Assembly (NCBI GenBank): GCA_001567165.1
Contig: LNFQ01000056.1
Coordinates: forward strand, 1 to 64,000
DNA from: Bacteroidetes bacterium OLB11
GTDB taxonomy: Bacteria; Bacteroidota; Bacteroidia; Chitinophagales; Chitinophagaceae
Reading direction: 5' to 3'
Length of the DNA: 64,000 nt
Numbering within the stretch: position 1 is the stretch's first letter; each line of letters opens with the position of its first letter. This document shows positions 62,201-64,000 of the stretch, one piece after another. The notes below the pieces were generated by a model. The model ran no database searches. It was not told where the DNA came from and saw only the letters and a program-made list of their open reading frames with translations. A program made the position numbers and the translations under genes.

Positions 62201-62944
62201 GCTTATAAAACTTATAAAAATGGAAATTATAAAGATGCCCTAGCACAGGTTGAATATGCAAAATCAGCTTATAAGGTAAATAAAATCCAAGCAAAGTATG
62301 ATTTAGTAGAAGCCTTGAGCTATGCAGGTTTGAAAGATTATTCAAAAAGTAAAACTATCTTACTTGATGTTATTTCAAAATATCCAAACACAAGTGAACA
62401 ACAAAGAGCCCAAGACATTTTAGGAGCTTTGCAAACCGGCCAACCATTAGATTCTATCAACAATAATAATCTTCCAACTAGTAATGGAGAACCGGTAGTT
62501 GCCAATACTGACCCTGCAAAAGATAGTCTTGAATCGAGTAAAGCATTTAAAGAATTAAGAGATAAAGAAGGAAATGGAAACTATGTATTGTCAAACAATG
62601 AAGAACATTATGTGATGATTTTTATTAAATCAATTGATGGACGTACAATGGCTCTCAAAGCGGGTTTGAGTGATTATAATCTACTTAAAAGTAATATTCA
62701 AGATTATAAAACAAACCTCAATTTGCTCACTGCTCAACAAGGAATTATTACCATTCAAAAATTTTCAAATAACATATTTGCCAAAAAATATTTAAATGAT
62801 TTAATAAAAGAAAATAAACTTTTTAGCCAATTCAAGCCAAATGAATATGAAGTGGCAATCATACATACAACAAACTTTAACGAACTCCTTAGTAGTCGTG
62901 ATATTCTCGGATATATGAAGTTTTACAAAAAGATGTACAAATAA
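59294..62944 (+). CDS. porW: Large TPR protein, likely T9SS component PorW/SprE
   Basis: A 1216-residue protein with a GTG start. Signal peptide (residues 1-25), then about 270 residues of a Lys/Arg/Glu-rich helical region in which an Asp-Ser pair recurs every 11-20 residues (RRIKDSIDLARKQFVKDS). TPR units follow from about 400 to 700 (YESAIATFQYVV, YGNAMSLLNILEKDPNF) and again near 870-1050. The final ~110 residues (YVMIFIKSIDGRTMALKAG, GYMKFYKKMYK) are like the conserved end of SprE/PorW. In Bacteroidota this protein is needed for T9SS activity and gliding. The cysteine near residue 18 is not in a good lipobox. Confidence 0.75.
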   Translation: MKIRLNITYIIFFLISLVCSLKIDAQNRYQKAGVDSAAIQKRVQSEFQKRDSIIEAARIKRVNDSIFRVNEKIKLQNYRDSLANARKEQRIKDSIERVEAKQKLLEERRIKDSIDLARKQFVKDSMYAVKLKADSIKNEQNRIRDSINVARIKQMDSIANERKRIADSTRLARIDENKKREEWTKYINSKHYKDSVETRRQYVKDSIKKIKDKQLADIKEERIRYNDSVKYAQKHIIDSISNERKRINDSTKLAIQTQNEKLRLERERYRDSLTAARESRMDSLNKIKQEKRKGNSSKKKKVTNEKKKLALAIKIHDDKQKEWSNEKLLNRKWSLHRKIYQNTTSRYNYYYNAKRKYDEALTKITKNNKEDFTKPISLTPYDISKDGASISSDMDTVIKKCSFSTQIHDPRSKWFDDLFLLMGKASFAKNDYESAIATFQYVVNEYKDKKSTKGKNGSAQKESMSIATIENKKGIKKLSHHPVRNQALIWLAKSYMKAEQYGNAMSLLNILEKDPNFPANYKAEMYLAKAELELSQRENDDAIASLEKASTQKINSKQKSRVEFLLGQLYAEKEDFAKSSTHFKNSILGKNSAEMDFYTRLNIAKNASKGGGNREYAKAELHKIINDTKFQKFKSEALNTLAAIEVDDDIGKAVELLKKSIKNPENKNMYQKAIAFASLGDIYYKLSEYELAKKAYDSAAVFGTNPPIPDLANVNIRKNVLGEILSYTNTIKLNDSLLALSFLSEKDKIAAAKRELEQRKKMEAEQPAPDQLKVEQLLPINNNKKASNWYFYNKSLVEKGVMDFKQKWGNRKLEDNWRRASANYNYSVDANEDHDEDDKKSEKKDANIQALLAKIPKSPAEKDTLYLQNQSAFYNLGILYYSQLSDYYNSIKALDTLLQRYPNTQLKQKTYYALYLDYDKLNQNSLAQNYKNKLLQEFGQSELSLLANNPNYYAQKLLNENALFAHYDNAYKTYKNGNYKDALAQVEYAKSAYKVNKIQAKYDLVEALSYAGLKDYSKSKTILLDVISKYPNTSEQQRAQDILGALQTGQPLDSINNNNLPTSNGEPVVANTDPAKDSLESSKAFKELRDKEGNGNYVLSNNEEHYVMIFIKSIDGRTMALKAGLSDYNLLKSNIQDYKTNLNLLTAQQGIITIQKFSNNIFAKKYLNDLIKENKLFSQFKPNEYEVAIIHTTNFNELLSSRDILGYMKFYKKMYK

Positions 62945-62986
62945 TTTTGCGAAGCACGAATATGATTTATTAAACAAAGAAAAACA

Positions 62987-62994
62987 TATATTTG
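62987..62994 (+). promoter_or_regulatory. -7 promoter element directly before cdd
   Basis: TATATTTG fits TAnnTTTG and ends 4 bases before the cdd ATG, the same spacing as at the radical SAM gene, again suggesting a leaderless transcript. Confidence 0.5.
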
Positions 62995-62998
62995 TAAT

Positions 62999-63478
62999 AT
63001 GTATAAATACGAGTTTGAATATAAAGTGTTTTCATCAAAAGATGAGCTCAATTCAATACATAAAATGCTGTTAGAAAAAGCATTTCAAGTTACTCAAAAT
63101 GCCTATGCACCTTATTCACAGTTTAAAGTAGGCTGTTCTGTTTTATTAGAAAATAATCAAGTGCTGGAAGGAGTCAATATTGAAAATGCAGCATATCCTG
63201 TTGGTATTTGTGCCGAACGAAGTGCCCTCAGTGCAGCTATTTCAATGTATCCTCAGGTAAAGATTTTAGCCATTGCCATTAGTTATGTTTCGCCCTCTGG
63301 GAGGAGCAACCAACCTGTTTTTCCTTGTGGAATGTGTCGTCAGTTTATTGCAGAAATTGAGCAACATAATAATCATCCAATCCCGTTAATATTGGCAGGA
63401 GAGGAAGGGAAAGTTATCCTCATTGAAAAAGCACAACATTTATTGCCATTCAATTTTGAGAAAGGAGATTTAAAATAA
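62999..63478 (+). CDS. cdd: Cytidine deaminase
   Basis: A 159-residue enzyme with the zinc site CAERSALSAAI (C and catalytic E) and PCGMCRQFIAE (two Cys). The family start AYAPYSQFKVGC and NIENAAYPVGICAE are clear. It deaminates cytidine in pyrimidine salvage. It is 5 bases before a purine nucleoside phosphorylase gene, so the pair forms a nucleoside salvage unit. Confidence 0.96.
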   Translation: MYKYEFEYKVFSSKDELNSIHKMLLEKAFQVTQNAYAPYSQFKVGCSVLLENNQVLEGVNIENAAYPVGICAERSALSAAISMYPQVKILAIAISYVSPSGRSNQPVFPCGMCRQFIAEIEQHNNHPIPLILAGEEGKVILIEKAQHLLPFNFEKGDLK

Positions 63479-63483
63479 ATAAA

Positions 63484-64000
63484 ATGAATTTTATGCAGAA
63501 TATAGATATTAAAAAAGTAAAAGAAACAGCAAATTATTTAAAGTCCAAAACAAATTCAAAACCACAAGTGGGGATAATTCTAGGAAGTGGGTTAGGTGGT
63601 TTGGTTGATGAAATTGAATTAACACATTCATTCTCCTATCATGATATTCCAAATTTTCCAGTGAGTACAGTGAAAGGGCATGGAGGAAAACTTCTATTTG
63701 GAAAATTAAATGGAAAAGAAGTCGTGATGCTCAGTGGTCGATTTCATTACTATGAAGGATATACAATGCAGGAAGTGACGTTTCCGGTAAGAGTGATGAA
63801 GGCCTTAGGTGTAGAACTATTAATGGTTTCAAATGCAGCAGGAGCAATGAATCCATCGTTTCGAGTTGGAGATTTAATGATAATCAATGATCATATTAAT
63901 TTATTTCCAGAACATCCTTTGAGAGGAAAAAATGATGATACGATTGGGCCTCGTTTTCCTGATATGACCGAACCTTATAACCTTGAAATTATACAAAAAG
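63484..64000 (+). CDS. Purine nucleoside phosphorylase, cut by the window end
   Basis: The first 172 codons are seen, and the frame runs off the right edge. The type I (trimeric) PNP motifs are present: GIILGSGLGGLVDEI, VSTVKGHGG, GRFHYYEGYTMQEVTFPVR and VSNAAGAMNP, then NDHINLFPEHPL. It splits purine nucleosides with phosphate. Start at 63484 follows the cdd stop by 5 bases; a second ATG three codons later is also possible. Confidence 0.93.
   Translation, partial: MNFMQNIDIKKVKETANYLKSKTNSKPQVGIILGSGLGGLVDEIELTHSFSYHDIPNFPVSTVKGHGGKLLFGKLNGKEVVMLSGRFHYYEGYTMQEVTFPVRVMKALGVELLMVSNAAGAMNPSFRVGDLMIINDHINLFPEHPLRGKNDDTIGPRFPDMTEPYNLEIIQK

Noticed and set aside
1..64000. CRISPR array, prophage or rRNA operon
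   Set aside because: I looked for regularly spaced repeats, phage structural genes and rRNA sequence and saw none.

Overview
The window is a 64 kb piece of an AT-rich Bacteroidota chromosome. The evidence is the TAnnTTTG type of promoter element, several proteins with type IX secretion (T9SS) C-terminal sorting domains, a PorW/SprE-like T9SS component, a Bacteroidota-type agmatinase and a deoxyhypusine synthase-like protein. I cannot place it below class level; a Chitinophagia/Sphingobacteriia-like lineage is a guess.

Layout. 1-5.9 kb is accessory DNA: a giant SF1 helicase with a C-terminal nuclease-like domain, a DUF6364/PIN toxin-antitoxin pair, a 75-bp direct repeat upstream of each of these two units, and the remnant of an IS1182-type transposase. 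6.0-10.7 kb holds a urea transporter facing away from infA-rpmJ-rpsM-rpsK-rpsD-rpoA-rplQ. 10.7-24.2 kb is metabolism and housekeeping: agmatinase, a radical SAM protein, fbp, icd, a CAT-anticodon tRNA, asnS, a vWA membrane protein, a deoxyhypusine synthase-like protein and groES-groEL. 24.5-42.3 kb has trhO, an exported superoxide dismutase, mfd, two T9SS cargo genes, a LysE exporter, purN, parE, aspartokinase, MscS, DinB and an amino acid permease. 42.4-43.6 kb holds an HsdR_N-like protein and scpA. 43.7-51.9 kb is an exopolysaccharide block: GT4, Wzx-like flippase, Wzz-like protein, Wzy-like polymerase, a NarL-type regulator, a secreted SUMF1-fold protein and a small GDG-repeat T9SS protein. 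52-64 kb carries rnr, lpxK, a MurC-like ligase, panB, a secreted Tudor-knot-like protein, the PorW-like protein, cdd and the start of a purine nucleoside phosphorylase.

Sequence quality. About 19 genes, including groES, rpmJ, rnr, purN and lpxK, are interrupted by single-base indels, mostly one extra A or T in an A/T run. I found about 30 such sites; each reading frame is restored by a one-base change, and I found no gene broken only by a substitution. I therefore annotate these genes over their full span and treat the breaks as probable consensus errors, with transcriptional slippage or real decay as alternatives.

How the genes work together. The T9SS cargo proteins would depend on a T9SS that includes the PorW-like protein. 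The polysaccharide block has glycosyltransferase, flippase, length-control and polymerase functions next to a response regulator that may control them. The accessory left end looks like a defence or stability cassette inserted beside housekeeping genes.
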